From Dirofilaria immitis (taxonomy: Eukaryota > Nematoda > Chromadorea > Rhabditida > Onchocercidae), in contig JAKNDB010000054.1 of the NCBI GenBank assembly GCA_024305405.1, positions 992,001-1,056,000 of the forward strand: a stretch of 64,000 nt of DNA, read 5' to 3'. Shown here piece after piece: positions 47,289 through 61,400 of the stretch. The stretch's first letter is position 1. Every line of letters begins with the position of its first letter. Under the pieces are notes generated by a model that saw only the letters and a list, made by a program, of their open reading frames with translations, was not told where the DNA came from and did not search any database. Both the position numbers and the translations under genes were made by a program.

Positions 47289-50200
47289 ATCAATGAAATA
47301 TTTTAAATACTAAAATAATTTGTAAAATATGATTGGATAATGATAATATATGACTAATAAAAATTTTGATAACATTTAGGTTATTTATTTATTTATTTAT
47401 TTACATCTCAAATGCATTCTACAAATATTAAGCATCAAAATTGGCTATTATGCTAATTTTGATAGCAATGGTATACGGTAGAAAGAAAAAATTGACAAAT
47501 ATATTTTTATAATATAACAATGGGAACAAATTTAATTTTTACTACGATATTATAATTAAAAGAAGAAGAAATAACATAGAGATAGATAGAAAAATAAATT
47601 ACAAATGGAAAAATATTTCATTATAAATTGGAATTATTATTATTATCATTAACATCTAATTTATTTGAATTTAACTGAATTATTCAATTTAATTATTTAT
47701 TTCAATTAAATATTATTTTTATAAGTATAGCAATATTTGTTCTAACAAATAATATATATGAAAAGTGTTTAACATTGAAATCAAATTGGAAAAAAGAAAA
47801 TTATAATTTTTTTATGCAATAAAATAAATAATAATATATTAGTAATATTGGTCTTTTTAGTAAAGTAAATTTGGGAAAAAATTGTATTAAAATAGTTTTT
47901 AAAATAAATTTCTGAATTTGCTATTTTTTAAGCGAAATAAATTTGATTTAATTCTTCATCGCAATTATTATAATATATATTTGGTTGATCATTTGATAAG
48001 ACAAAAAGAAAGCTGAAATCTTGAGATTCAAGAATTGAAAATTTTTAATGTTTATATTTCAATGTTTTTCTAGGAAACATTTGTTATTTCATTCAAATTT
48101 TAATATAAATATTAATTCATATAATTTTACAAATCAGTAATTTTAAATTAAAAGAAGATTTTAAGAGTTAATTTATTTTAAATCTTTTTAATTCGAACAT
48201 TCTTTTATATCGTTAATAAATGGAATATTTTGATGCTACGAATTGATAAATATTTGTCATTTTTAGATTATTTTTTTTATTAATTTTAAATTTTACAATA
48301 TTTAGAAATTTCTGCAGCCAATTTTTGAAAGTAATATTATTTCATTTCATAGTCAAGAATTCTTCAAAAATTCTAGAATATACCAATTCCTTTCCATTCC
48401 ATCTTCTTTTTGTCGCTTTTTATAAGATGAAAAATACTAACTTTGTAAAAGAAAAATAAAAATTCTGATACACTTTTAATATTCAAGAAAAAATATATAT
48501 ATCGTAAATAAATAAAGTATTGTGTAATTCAAATTTTTTTTCAATAAAACAAATTTAATTACAAATATTTGTAATTTGATTACTTCCTCTCATTTATTGA
48601 CAATATCGAGGATGTAGCCTGGAAATGATAAATAAATTTTTTATTCATCAAATTTGCGATAAGCTGTCTGTTAATATTATTAAAAGCTATAATCAGTGCC
48701 AGATATATTTATTCTAGGCTCATTTTTACGAGAATAACTAAGCTTTTATTTACATGTGCATATATATATATATATATGAATCATAAATATAAGTTCTTTA
48801 GCAATGTAAGAGGAAAGCCTGATATATTCAAAATACGGTTTTTATCAATATAAAAATAAAATTTGAATTGATTAAACAAAATGATAAGTTTAAATAATTA
48901 TATTGATATACCTTATAGCTCACATACCCTTAAATAGCATTTATTATCGACGAATATTTCACGTTTATTACGCATCGCTTCATCATTCTCAAAACAGAGT
49001 TTATTACAAAACTTAGCTCATTAACAGTGAATTTACTAATTAGCATAATTATTATTAAAAATACAGATAATAATCAGTCTTGCGTATAACTTTAATTATC
49101 AATATTAGACTTTTATCTTTAATTATCAATATTAGATGAATATCTTATAAAATATGGAATATTTAAGTAATCTGATAACAAAATTCTAATGTTATGATAT
49201 TCTGATCAAAATATAATCAGGAAATAAAATTGTTGATAATCTAATCAAAAAACATTTAATAATAATAATATGGGTAAATAACAATATAATAATCGATCCT
49301 TATGTCAACATTTTCTTATATGCAATTTGCATATATTCCATCTAAAATATGATTAACTACGGTAGATTTGAATTGCAAAGCAAATCATGCCTTAAAAGAA
49401 AAAAATCAGAGAGTATATTAATAAGTTTTTATGTAGTATTAATCCATTTCAAATTTTAAAATTTAACAAATAGATTTGTTGTATTGAAATAAATTTATGA
49501 AATTATTTAAATCTTAAAAATAATTCAAATTTAATATTCAGTAAAATGAATATTGTTTTAAGTTGAATTATATGTTCTAGTATTATCTAATTAATAAATT
49601 CGATTTTCAAACTATTAATATAATTAAAAATTAATCATTCGAATAATTCCAAATTACTTACTTACTAAAATAAATAAAAATTGCATATGTTTTAACAAAT
49701 GCAATTAGTAATTTCTAATTATTCCATTTAATTTAAATAATTCTCTAAATTATAAAATTATTTCTTCCTATGAAAAAGATTTAAAAAAGAAAAAGTGATA
49801 AATGAGAAAAAGAACGAAGAAAATTTTTCAATGCTACTATGTATGTGTCATTTGCATAATCAGACAGGTATGTTTTACGATAAATTTTATTAATTAAATA
49901 TTACTTTGTTCATTTTGCCCAGGTAAATCTAATCTTAATGTTCTCATTTTTCAATTCCCTTATTCTAATAAAAAGTAAATTAAATTACTTTTTTCAAGAA
50001 ATATCTTTCTCGACTAATGTCAAAATCGAGTACATCTTTGCCGACTAATAATATAAAATGGTGAAAAGTTTAAAGATAACATAAAATATTGTAAAGCGAT
50101 AATTTTTGCAAATATTTAAAATTTAAAACTTTAATATAAGCCATAAAAGGGTTTAAAAATTATTAAAATATTTTTTATTCATTTTTTATTTCATATTTAC

Positions 50201-51911
50201 GATATATTATTGATCGAAATAAGTTAATTCATTTAAAAAAAGGAGTATTTTAGAAAAAATCAAATTTATCCAATTAATTATATTTAATTTATTCATACGT
50301 ATGGCATAGTTTTTCCGTAAAATAATTTAATTTTTATAGAATTTATTTAAAAAAAAAACAAATCTATTCAACTAATAAATAATAATAATAATAATAGCAA
50401 TAATGATATTCCTTATACTATACTGCAACATCTTTTTAATTTCTAAAAAATTAATTTGTTAAAAAAACGAAAAAATAAAGTAAAAAAAACAATTATTATC
50501 GATTTACTGTTATTATTATTATTAATTATGGGAAATATTAAATAGAAAAAAACGATAATTTATCGAATTTTCAAATATTCTCTTAAGATGATATCTGTGG
50601 AAATTTCTTTTTTTGCTAATATTATAAGAAAATTAAATATATTTATTTATAAATTTTTTTTACATTTAAATGTATTGTAAAATATTATTTAATAATAAAA
50701 GATTTAAAGGATACTATAATGATACTATAATAGCGTTAAGTTGTTGACGAAAAATTGACGAAAAATTTCTTTAAATAAATAATGAGGAATAATAATTATA
50801 CAAGCCGATAATTTAAGAAAAAATATCTTTTCATTCATAACTTCTTTACTTTAATTAATTCATTTTACTTTAATTCACTTTTTTAACTATAATTAATATA
50901 CAGTATTATACACAGTAACTATGAGAAGGAAAAGTTACAGTATCATTTCTCGCAAAATAATTTATCTAAATTTATGCAAATTTCATGATAAAATTCAGTA
51001 TTTCATAATTTGTAAATTCATGAATTTTATAATAAAAAATTCAACTATGCATATATATTACTACAGTTTATTATTAATAGCAATATTATTACTAATTACA
51101 GAAACTAAAACATAGAATTAATTTAAGTGAAAATTTTTACTTTATTACTTTTTTAACATTTAAAATATAACTTAATATTGGAAATGAATGATGAAATACT
51201 AATTAATTGAAAAAGAAGAAAAAATTGCTATATATGAAGAATTTTTAACTTTCTGTCATTATCCTTGCAGAGATCAAGCAATGAAATATTTTTATACCGT
51301 ATGCAAACAAGGTAGTATACTCAGAATGAATTCAAAAGTTTCAATATGATTTAAATTAAATTAAAAGTAAAGTTTGTAGATATTTTAAATTAAATATGGC
51401 GTTGATTGAAATAAAGGAAATATTATCCTTTGCATTCGTTAATATTTTTATCATTAGTAGCATGATATTATCGATAATTTGGGAAGATATTTATTATTAA
51501 ATTTGATAAACAAATAATAAAAATGGAATAACAAACAATAATAAATTACAGAAAAAATTAGAAATGAGCAATTGAATTAAATAAATTATGGCGAAAAAAA
51601 TTTATATTTTGATAAAACCATTAAAACTTATTAAAATGCAAAACTTAGAAAGCAAAAATTAAAATTTTTAATTAAAATTTTTTTTAAAAGAAACTTTTGC
51701 TTCAAATATTTTTCCCACTTCTTCTTTTTCAATTTTCACATTTCTCGACAAACAAAGCAGCTCGGGCAATTTCATTTTTTTATTTTTTTTTATTTGAAAA
51801 ATCTATCAAACGAAAAAAATTTCAAATATTTCAATAAATTATTCGAATGATTAGTAGTTTTTGTTACATTTCCTTTAAATATTGCAAGTCGAAATAAATG
51901 ACTGAAAATAG

Positions 51912-51985
51912 ATTCTACGTGCTCGTAGAATTTTTATATAAAAACTGAAACGTGGAGTACCTTGTATTCTACGTGTTTGCAGAAT
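51912..51985. repeat. duplicated small hairpin ATTCTACGTG...AGAAT
   Basis: ATTCTACG-TGCT-CGTAGAAT (51912-51931, perfect 8-bp stem) is followed 34 bp later by ATTCTACG-TGTT-TGCAGAAT, a diverged copy with a weaker stem. Confidence 0.75.
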
Positions 51986-54900
51986 TTTACACGAATATAA
52001 TTTTAACATGTTCGATACCTGATACCATTAATTAATATAAAAAAATGAATCAATTTAAAGTTTCGTTCATCTTCAATTTATTTGACATTCGGAATTTTCA
52101 ATAAGATAAAATATAAGTAATATTACGACGACATTAATATATCAATGAACTTTATGTATAAAAGTTGTAAAAGCATGCAAATAAACTTAGAGATATTTAA
52201 TTAATTATTTGCATCTATTAAAAATAATAAATATATTTTCAAAAAAACAAAAACGAAAATGATTTATTTTAATAGATGAATATATCTTAATTAATTTATT
52301 ATTAATGATATAGTATTAAAAATAAAAATGTATTGAGAAATAAAAAAATTCATAAATAAATAATTTAGAATACAAATGTTACTGATATACAACATCAGCC
52401 TAATATCTTTTAGTTATTAAATTTTTGATTAAAATTGCAAATTTTTCGAATAAAAACTTTTAATATTCGTTTTTAAGAAAAAACTAAACTTATATTGCAT
52501 TTTTAAAATATCATTTATACGCATATAATAAGTGAATAAACAAGTTCCAAGTTTATTTATTTATTTTTGATCGATTAAATGCCTTAAAAGAATTTTGCAC
52601 AAAATCATTTTGTATCAATAATTTCATTTAGTAGTTTGTTGGTATCATTTTATTGTGCATTTGCAATGGGCCTTAAAGGATGATATTATTTGTTAAAAAT
52701 ATCAAATTTCTTTTTTCTTTTTGTTGGCCAAATGAAGCTTATTTGGTTTGAAATATATTGAGTCTGAAATTTTTAGCCATTGATTTCAATCGTTATAACG
52801 AATCAAATAAATGCCTAAATCATCGAGTATCTATGAAGTGGTATTATTTATAAATAATTATCTCACTACGGATTATTTCTGCTTGAAAGATGAGAAAATA
52901 AGCTATATTTGAAAGAGGAAAGTTATCAACATCCCAATAAATATCACTCGTTGTTGTTAAGATCGAGAAAGTACCAATTCTAAATAAATTTTATTATCAT
53001 AGAATACTAATATTTTCATTTAAAATTCATTCATTTAATTTATTGAATAATCCTTACTACCAATGATTATTTAATTAACGATTATATTAATACTCATATT
53101 GATAGTGCAATCATTTTTTTATTAGTCAGACAAATACTGGTATTGATAGTATGATTATCCGCTTATCAACCTAGTAATATATAATTTTCGCACAACTATT
53201 TGCAGTATCAATTGATTTTAACATCATTCTTATTCACATCTAAATTTTCTTAACAGGTTTAATTAAATAATTTCCTTATTTTAACACCTAATACATATCT
53301 CATAGTCTCAGATACAGCAACTTAGATTAGGTTCTTTCGTAAATTATTCGACAAATTTGCAGTTAAATATAATTGCTTTTGTGTAAAGTTACGAATTTCG
53401 AATTCCATCATAATATTGTTGTTTTATAGAATTCATTAAATAACATAAAAATGCTGAATAATTTTGTTTTTATATTATTATTACTTTACAGATTTAACGT
53501 TTGCACGTTAAAAAGACGTTTATTTTATATTGCCATGTAAAAATCTTTGAAGCGACAATTTTGAAGAAATATCTCCAAATCTTATATTTATCATCAGAAC
53601 ATTCGATAACTAAATAGATGATCATTTTCAATTTCAATTTTTATTACAGAAAAGCAGGTGAAAGAAGAAATAGTTAATTGAATAATTGTAAATAATCATT
53701 AAATACGATGAAAAAATCGTGAATAAATCGTAAGTAATCATCTAAAAAATCATGAGAATAATCATATTATAATTTTAAATGTATGAAAAAATTTCTCTAA
53801 CTTTTCGTCAACATTGCCATAAATTTTAGATTAGACTTGTGTAAGAAATATTTCGATATGGAAGATATTTGTTAAATCATTCATGATTTTATTGCCAAGA
53901 AATAATTATTTAAAAAAATAATTCAATTTTTTAAATTAAATGCAAATGAGGTGAAGAAATTAGCAAATTAACAATTATCATTACTACTGATATCACTATT
54001 AACAATTAGCGATCAGTATTTTACGATCAATCATATCATAGCAATTTTCTACATATGCTAATTACATAAAATTAATTATTCAATATCTTTTGAACCATTA
54101 TTACTATAATAATATGCATTTATAATATTGATAATGATGCTGTGATATTTGAAAGCGTATCAGTAATATCATGATCAAAGCAAAAAACGTTGTCCGGAAA
54201 GCTACAGCATTTATAAATTGAGCAAATGCAATACATCAGGTAATATCAGGGAGATGGGATAGAAAGAAAAATAAAATTAATGTAAATTTTTCTTTTCTCG
54301 GGTTTAAATCTTTTTCAAATTCAAAAAAGATTTATGAAAAGTATTAATATATATGTTTACATCGAAATATAGTTATTTACATGTTTACGTCTCCATTATC
54401 AGTAAATTCTTCCATTTCCCTCTCGAAGTTATCAACTAAATAGGAAATTTTTCTCTTTTTTAATTCAAATTCAATTTCATATTTTGGACCAAAACTATGA
54501 TAATTGAATAAAATGATTTGATAAAACGAATTTTGCATTAAAAATTACATAAAATTATAGCTGGCTTATTTGTATCAAAATTACAAATTAATTTATTATA
54601 TTCCGGTATAGTAGAATATTTATGAGCAATTACTTTACTTAATTATTTTCTTTCTTTTTAGAAGATTATGAAATAATTAATTGAAAATGCAAGAAAAAAA
54701 TTATTGATAAACAAAGTGAATGAAAACAAATAACAAAACCTATGATATTTTGCAGTTTATGCAATACATTATTAAGTATTCAAATGGGAAGTAATTGAAT
54801 TAAAAAGGAAAGTTAGTTAACAATTATCTATTAAAAAGTTTATATAGTAATAATATGTATTTGTTGGCAGAAATTATCAAAGCATATTTTTGATAAATGT

Positions 54901-55210
54901 ATTGGTAACGAATGCTTTCGTTTTTGTGATAACATTATAAAAATTGATAAACATATTTTTCATAAATAAGTTCGTAGGATCAAAAAAGATGTAAATATCA
55001 AATGATAACAACAAAAACAAAACATTAAAAGCATATAAAATATTTCGTCAAAAATAATTTTTTAAAAATTATAACAACATTGATTAAAGATAAACAACGA
55101 AGAAAATTGAAAAGTTTGCTGGTATTTCTCAACTTTGTTTAATTTCAATTTTTATTTACAAACATTTCAAAAGAATTTTCATATGATTCATATTTCGAAG
55201 CAGTTGCTCT

Positions 55211-55216
55211 TTTATT
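55211..55216 (-). terminator. poly(A) signal of the nuclear receptor gene
   Basis: AATAAA on the minus strand lies 61 nt after the stop codon, a normal distance for nematodes. Confidence 0.65.
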
Positions 55217-55276
55217 ACGATTTGCCAAATTTAAATTAAAATAATTCAATAATTTGAATTAGATTTGAAATAATTA

Positions 55277-55427
55277 TCATAAATTCATCGGCGAACCTAA
55301 ATAATAATCATCACTCTCGAGATATGTCGTACAATGCGATGATGACGTAGCCCAAGCTGATGAATATCCCGAAGAATTGGAACCAGGAGCATTTGCTGCT
55401 TGAAGTTGCATTGGTGAAGGTGAATTA
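55277..55427 (-). CDS. nuclear receptor exon 13 (last)
   Basis: After TTATTTAG it completes a serine codon and reads [20 protein letters not shown], then [15 protein letters not shown], ending [11 protein letters not shown] with TGA. This is a low-complexity S/P/N-rich C-terminal tail (F domain) beyond helix 12. Confidence 0.85.
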
Positions 55428-58400
55428 CTAAATAATTGGTTCATTAAAATATATTTGAAATATTTAATAAAATAAATAAGTTTCAAATTCGATCGCAAAA
55501 AAGATAACAAATATAAACTTCGAGACTGAATACAACTTTAATCCCTAAAATTTTAATTTTCTCTTCTCTTTCAGAATAAATAACTTCAAGTTGTATTGAT
55601 ATTTATTTTTCTTTTGATCTAAGAATGTAGTAAATGATAATTATTAACGAAAATTTTCATAATTTTCGGGATTTCTTGATAAAGATAAGAGAAAAAATGA
55701 AAAGATCCAAGAAAATGCTTAATTATGAAAACTCTCTCATTAATTATTATTTAGTTTCTATGCAATATTTTCGACTTATTGTTTCAAAGAAATTCCAAAA
55801 AAATGATAATTTTTATCAAATAAAAATATCCAAAATTACCATACAATATAATTTTAAGTTACATACAGAATAAAATAATTAAATTTTAGCATCTAAAAAT
55901 ATATTTTAAGTTTTACCTTGAAATAGAATAAACATAAATTTAAATTTCGTAATTACCTTTTAAACGGATCGACGATAAATGATGATAATGAATTGGTCGT
56001 TGGTGAATATCTACGATACGATGATTCGACAAAATCATCTATTATACAATCGGCGGATGGTGTTACATTCGACGTATCATCCAACTGATTTGGTAGAGGA
56101 CTAAAGAATATTTTGAAACAATTAAATTTTTTTAAGCTTCAATCTTTAATTGGCTTTAAGAAAATTAAAATATTTTTAAATGAAAACTTCATAAATATTG
56201 AAATTTATCGCATAATACAAATTATAACTTTATTTATAAAAATTTACTATAAATAAAATATGTTTAGGATAATTAAAATAAGTGGTAGTTAAAATCTAAA
56301 AGAAATAAAAATAATAAAAGATAAAAAAAAGAATATTTTCTGATAAAAATTAATATTAATTCAAATTAAAAAATAGGTAAATAAACAAATAAAACAAACC
56401 TTTCTATATCAACACATGAAGTTGAATGGCTTAAATTAAATATTTTCAATTTTCCAGTATATGAATCTTTCATCGATAAACCTTCTATAAATAAAAAAGG
56501 AAAAAAATTTTTTTTCTTTAATTTCTTAATATTACTTTTGGCAAATAAGATAATGATGAAATATCAGAATCAAATATCGATATATTATTATTTAGCTATT
56601 TAAATTAGCTATTTAATTACTTAAATTAAAAATTTTACAAAATCAACTGAATTGATTAATTAAATACGAAATAAATTGAGAAAATCATTTCTCATTTGTA
56701 GATAAATCTTCCTTTGGAGAAAATTTAAGATATATTTTTTAATAATAAAATAGCAATTTCACAAAAATAACGGTCTTTGATAAATTTAATATATCTTACT
56801 ATTTACAAACTTTATAAATAAAAAGAAAATTACCGGAATTTAAACGACTAGAAATTTTTCGTTCTTTTGTTTCAGCTAAAATTAATTCTTCCATTAATTG
56901 ATCGATATTTGCGACACCTGATAATTTGAATACGAGAACATCCTCACAAACAGCATTAGCTAATGCCTAAACGTAAAAGAGCGAAAAGATATAAGTTTAC
57001 GCTAAATGCAATTATAAAAGTCAAAATTTGAAATTTAAAAAAATTTCAAATTTCCATTAGTGTGATATATAGTAGAAAGAGTAAATTTTGAACAAAAAGT
57101 AAAACATTTCAGAGAATTCCAGCTTGAAAAATTAAACTTATTTTGCGAATGTTGATAATTTGATATGATTACTCAACAATCCCTAGTGGAAAAAAAATCT
57201 CTGCAGTATTTGTAGTAATTGAATTTGTTTCCGAGAATACTCATTAATTTGATACGGTTACTTGATAATAGCTTAGTAAAAAAGAAAAATTCTTTTAAGT
57301 TATTTGCAATGATTAAACTCGCTCCCGAGAATACTGATTATTTGATAGGTTACTTGTCAACCACTTACTGGAAACGATAAGCAGAAAACTATTTATCTAA
57401 TTATCGGTATATCGAAGGAGAAATATATTCTGCTACGATTATTTTATTTATATGTTAAATTTGGTTATATATAAAAAATAATTCTAAAAACTGTAGTTCG
57501 CAATATAAATTATCAAGAAAAAATCGTAAAAATAATCGATCAAAATTTTTTTAAATGGAATTATTTATCAATTTTATTTTTCAACAGTTAGCTATAAAAT
57601 TATTGAAAATTAAAAAAATAATAAATAAATAAATCTCACTAATAGAATCAAATTTTGAGATGATAAGGTATCAAAATTATTATATATTAATTGACCTGTA
57701 ACGGTGATAATATGAAGAATGTAAGATCACCAATTCTGTTCGTATCTGTTGGAATCTTTGTACCAACGTAATGTTCCAGTGCACCAAATATACGTCGACG
57801 TGTTGATAGGATATTCATAACACTTCCACTTGATAAACCTTTTGCTACTACAATAATCAAATAGAATATATTTAAATTTAAGCTAAGTTTAATTTTCTCA
57901 GACTCTTTTTAGCCAAGGCAAGTTTCACTGAAACTTTTTTCCAATAGTAATAATAATAAAAAGTCAATTAATTTTAACTAATTTGTTGATTGAGTTAATT
58001 TCATTCCCGAAAAGAACTATTTTGATATTATCTTTATAATACGTAATAAGAGTGCATGATAATGGATGATAAGATTATCAAAGTTTATTACAACAATATA
58101 ATAATGGTTAAGATTAATTTGAAAAATATTTTTATTAATTTTGATTATAAAATTTAGAAAGAAAAATGAAAACAAAATTTTTTAAATTATTTATAGCTAA
58201 CCAGGATTAAATAGAACGCAAGCTTTTAAAGCAACAAATTCAACATCATCAATTTTCAGAAATTTCATCGGTGCAACGAGTTGATCCATAATACGTTCAC
58301 AATCTCGAAAATAAATATTTCTGAAATAAATTATCAAAAATTTTGTTATAAGTTTTTGATTATAAATTTACTTAACTTTAAACTTATAAAAAATTTGATT

Positions 58401-61400
58401 ATTTAGTATTAATTGACATAATTTTCGTTATCTTCCATTTCTTATTTTTCCTTTCTATCTTTTGTTTTTATATTTTCCTATAAATAATTCTTACACATTT
58501 AATTAATAATCATCACTATCATTTACAATGAAAATAAAATTTCATCATTATTTGTGAAATTTCATATAAAATTAATTTAATATAACAACTATCCATTCTT
58601 ATCATCCATTATCATTATTACTAAAGAAAGATGAATAAATTATGTATTTAACAATCAATCCAGTAACTAATTAAATTATAATCTCATAATGATAATTTAT
58701 AGGAATTACTTCCTACGCTTTATTAATTATATTAATTACAAGTGAGCAAGAAAAAAGGAAAAACTCATACTCGAGATATTCTTCATTATTATGATCACCA
58801 CAACGTGGTATGCATGATTCATTGAGTAATTTTAGAAAATCAGAATTATCTTTTGATCGATATGCAACACCAAGAATGATATGTTGTGAAGCATAATTTT
58901 TAAGCAATGCTGTCTGTAAATTGGATTAGTTGAAAACTTTTTGACAAAAAAATTTTGAAATCATCAGTTGAAATCATGTATTTGATAATATTATGATAGC
59001 AATTTGACAAATAAATTAAATTGAAATGATTATGCAATGACTGATAATAGATAGCAATCTGAGGAATGAATTAAATTGAAATAACATATATGATAAATGA
59101 TAATACGATAATAATTTAACAAACGAATTAAATTAAAATGACATACATATAATAACTAGTTGTACACTTTTTCTAAAAGTTCAAAAATCGTTATTGGTTG
59201 ATCATAAAACGTATTATTATTATTTTCTGATCAGTGATTATTATTATTACAAATGATTATATGAAATCATAATGATAACGATAATTGATCTGATTATCAG
59301 TAAAATATTTTGCATTTTCTTATTTTATAATTTCATACTTTCCGATAATATTAACCGTAGATGTGGCAAGAAATAACATGATAAATGAATGGTAGAAAAA
59401 TTCCCGAATATAATCAAAAAACTTTTAATACTCATTTTTTTAACTATTTAAAATAATTATTTAACTTTAAAACGTATTAAGCATTTCATGTTTCACGTTA
59501 AGTATTAAAATAAGAGGAAAAATTGATATACCTGATCATCAGTTGAAAGTGTCGTAAATGGTGATAAAGTTTTAGCCCATTCAATAACAAGTAATAACTG
59601 ACTATGAATACTTGTATAAATATCTCTAATAGTTGCAGTACGACCAAAATCATTTGTTCCATACTATAATTTGCATATTAAATCTTTGAAAAAGAAAAAA
59701 TAAAAACGTTTATCAAAATTACTTATTTTAATCTTTCATTTAGAATAATAATTTTCTCGAGAATCAATTTCTCTAAAATCAAATCAATCAAAAATTTGTC
59801 TTGATTATAATAATATTAACAAAATTAATATAAAATAATAAAAAGATGAAAAAGCAAAGAATAAAATATATGCATTAATTGTTTAATATTATAATTACTA
59901 AATTTCAAGTCCCACAATTTTTCAAATGTTTTTCGATCAATTAAAAATTTGACGACAAATATTGAAAAATAGATCGAAAAGAAAAATAAAAAGCTTTTTA
60001 TTCTCGATCTTCGAACTTTTCTCGCGCTTACCAATTGATTTTTTGTCCATAAGGGAACATCGGTTTGTTTCATAACTGTTCCTCGTAAACTTTCTATTTT
60101 TTTCAGATGATAAAAGACTTTCTAACAATGACCGTGGTGTATCCCATGATAACAATGTTGATGTCGTTGTTACTGTTGTTGTTGTTGCCGTTGCTGCTGC
60201 TATTGTTGTTGACGATGACGACGATGATGATGGTGATGTCGTTGACGAAACCGTAAATTGTCTGTATGATACAAATGATAATAAACAGTGGAAAATCAAT
60301 AATTCGAACTAGAAATTGCTTGAATATTATGATAATTGATAATATGTAATCATTTATAAAGTAATTAGTTGAAAGTTAGAAATTAAAATTAATGATTAAA
60401 ACTTTAACAGATGATAAACAAATATTTCATACCCAGTTCGAGAAGATTGTTTTCGATTGGTTGTTTTAGTCTGTTCCAACTTTAAATTTGAAAATCCATT
60501 ATTCGTAGTACTTTGAGCAACTGCAGCGGTGACACTTGTCGATGGTGACGATGATGATACAGTGCGTTTTCGTCTACCGATCACATCACGTTCATTTTGC
60601 ACTGCTAAAAAGAAGAAAATGAAAGTTATAAAAATGTGAAATGATGAAGATTGTGTATATTGAATTATTTTATGGCATAAGTTAGCACCAAAAATTGTTG
60701 TAAGTCCTCTGATGATACTGTAATACAGTATAGTTAGAAATACTATACAGTAAGACATAGCCCATGGATAGAGCGCTCCGTTCGTATAGAAGAGGACTGG
60801 GGTTCGATTGCCCATACCTTTAGTTCGTGTTAGAAAAATATTTCAAGAGATTTTTATAATAATATAGTACAACTTAAGCGGAAAATTGCAATACAGTATA
60901 ACTGAAAGTATACAGCAATTTTATAGTATTTATAGTCCTGATGTATTATAGTATCATTAAGACTTTAATGACATCATTATATATTCTTATCACTAAATAG
61001 ATTATGACATGTAAAGAATGATAACAACAATTTTAAATTTAGCTTATCCAAATATATCAAAAGAATATATTTAAATTATTAATATTCGTCATACATTTTA
61101 ATTATAGGCATTCTAACTTTTCAATTTTTCTTAGTTAAGAACTATTCTTATTCAAAATTTTTAAAGAATACTAGCTATTATAATAGTACTTAAGTAATTG
61201 AACTAATTGGAATGATATGTAAATTGCTGGGAATAATATTAATTAAGAACTATTTTTATTCAATAAATCTTTTTGAATATCAATTACTGAAATAATACCT
61301 AGTTAATTTAATTCATTGGCATGATACATAAATTGATTAAAAGTGATATATTTGTCGGAATATTAACTAGAATATATATATAAATACTAATACTCATTAA

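Larger units (their letters stand above)
44440..55210. other. intergenic region, no gene recognised
   Basis: About 10.8 kb between the unidentified gene and the 3' end of the nuclear receptor. I see no exon with matching splice sites. It contains a diverged repeat (45225-45575), an (ATTC)n microsatellite (46931-46953), a T/G-rich array (47041-47288), duplicated hairpins (51912-51985) and a slightly G+C-richer patch at 46820-47040 that may be promoter-like for the gene to its left. The rest is ordinary AT-rich sequence. Confidence 0.65.

Noticed and set aside
47091..47313. Phe/Leu/Cys-rich open frames
   Set aside because: They are translations of the T/G-rich array; no splice or protein signals.
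51668..51775. 35-residue minus-strand frame starting MKLPELLCLSRNVKIEKEEV
   Set aside because: It is attractive in composition but short, isolated and without promoter or splice support.
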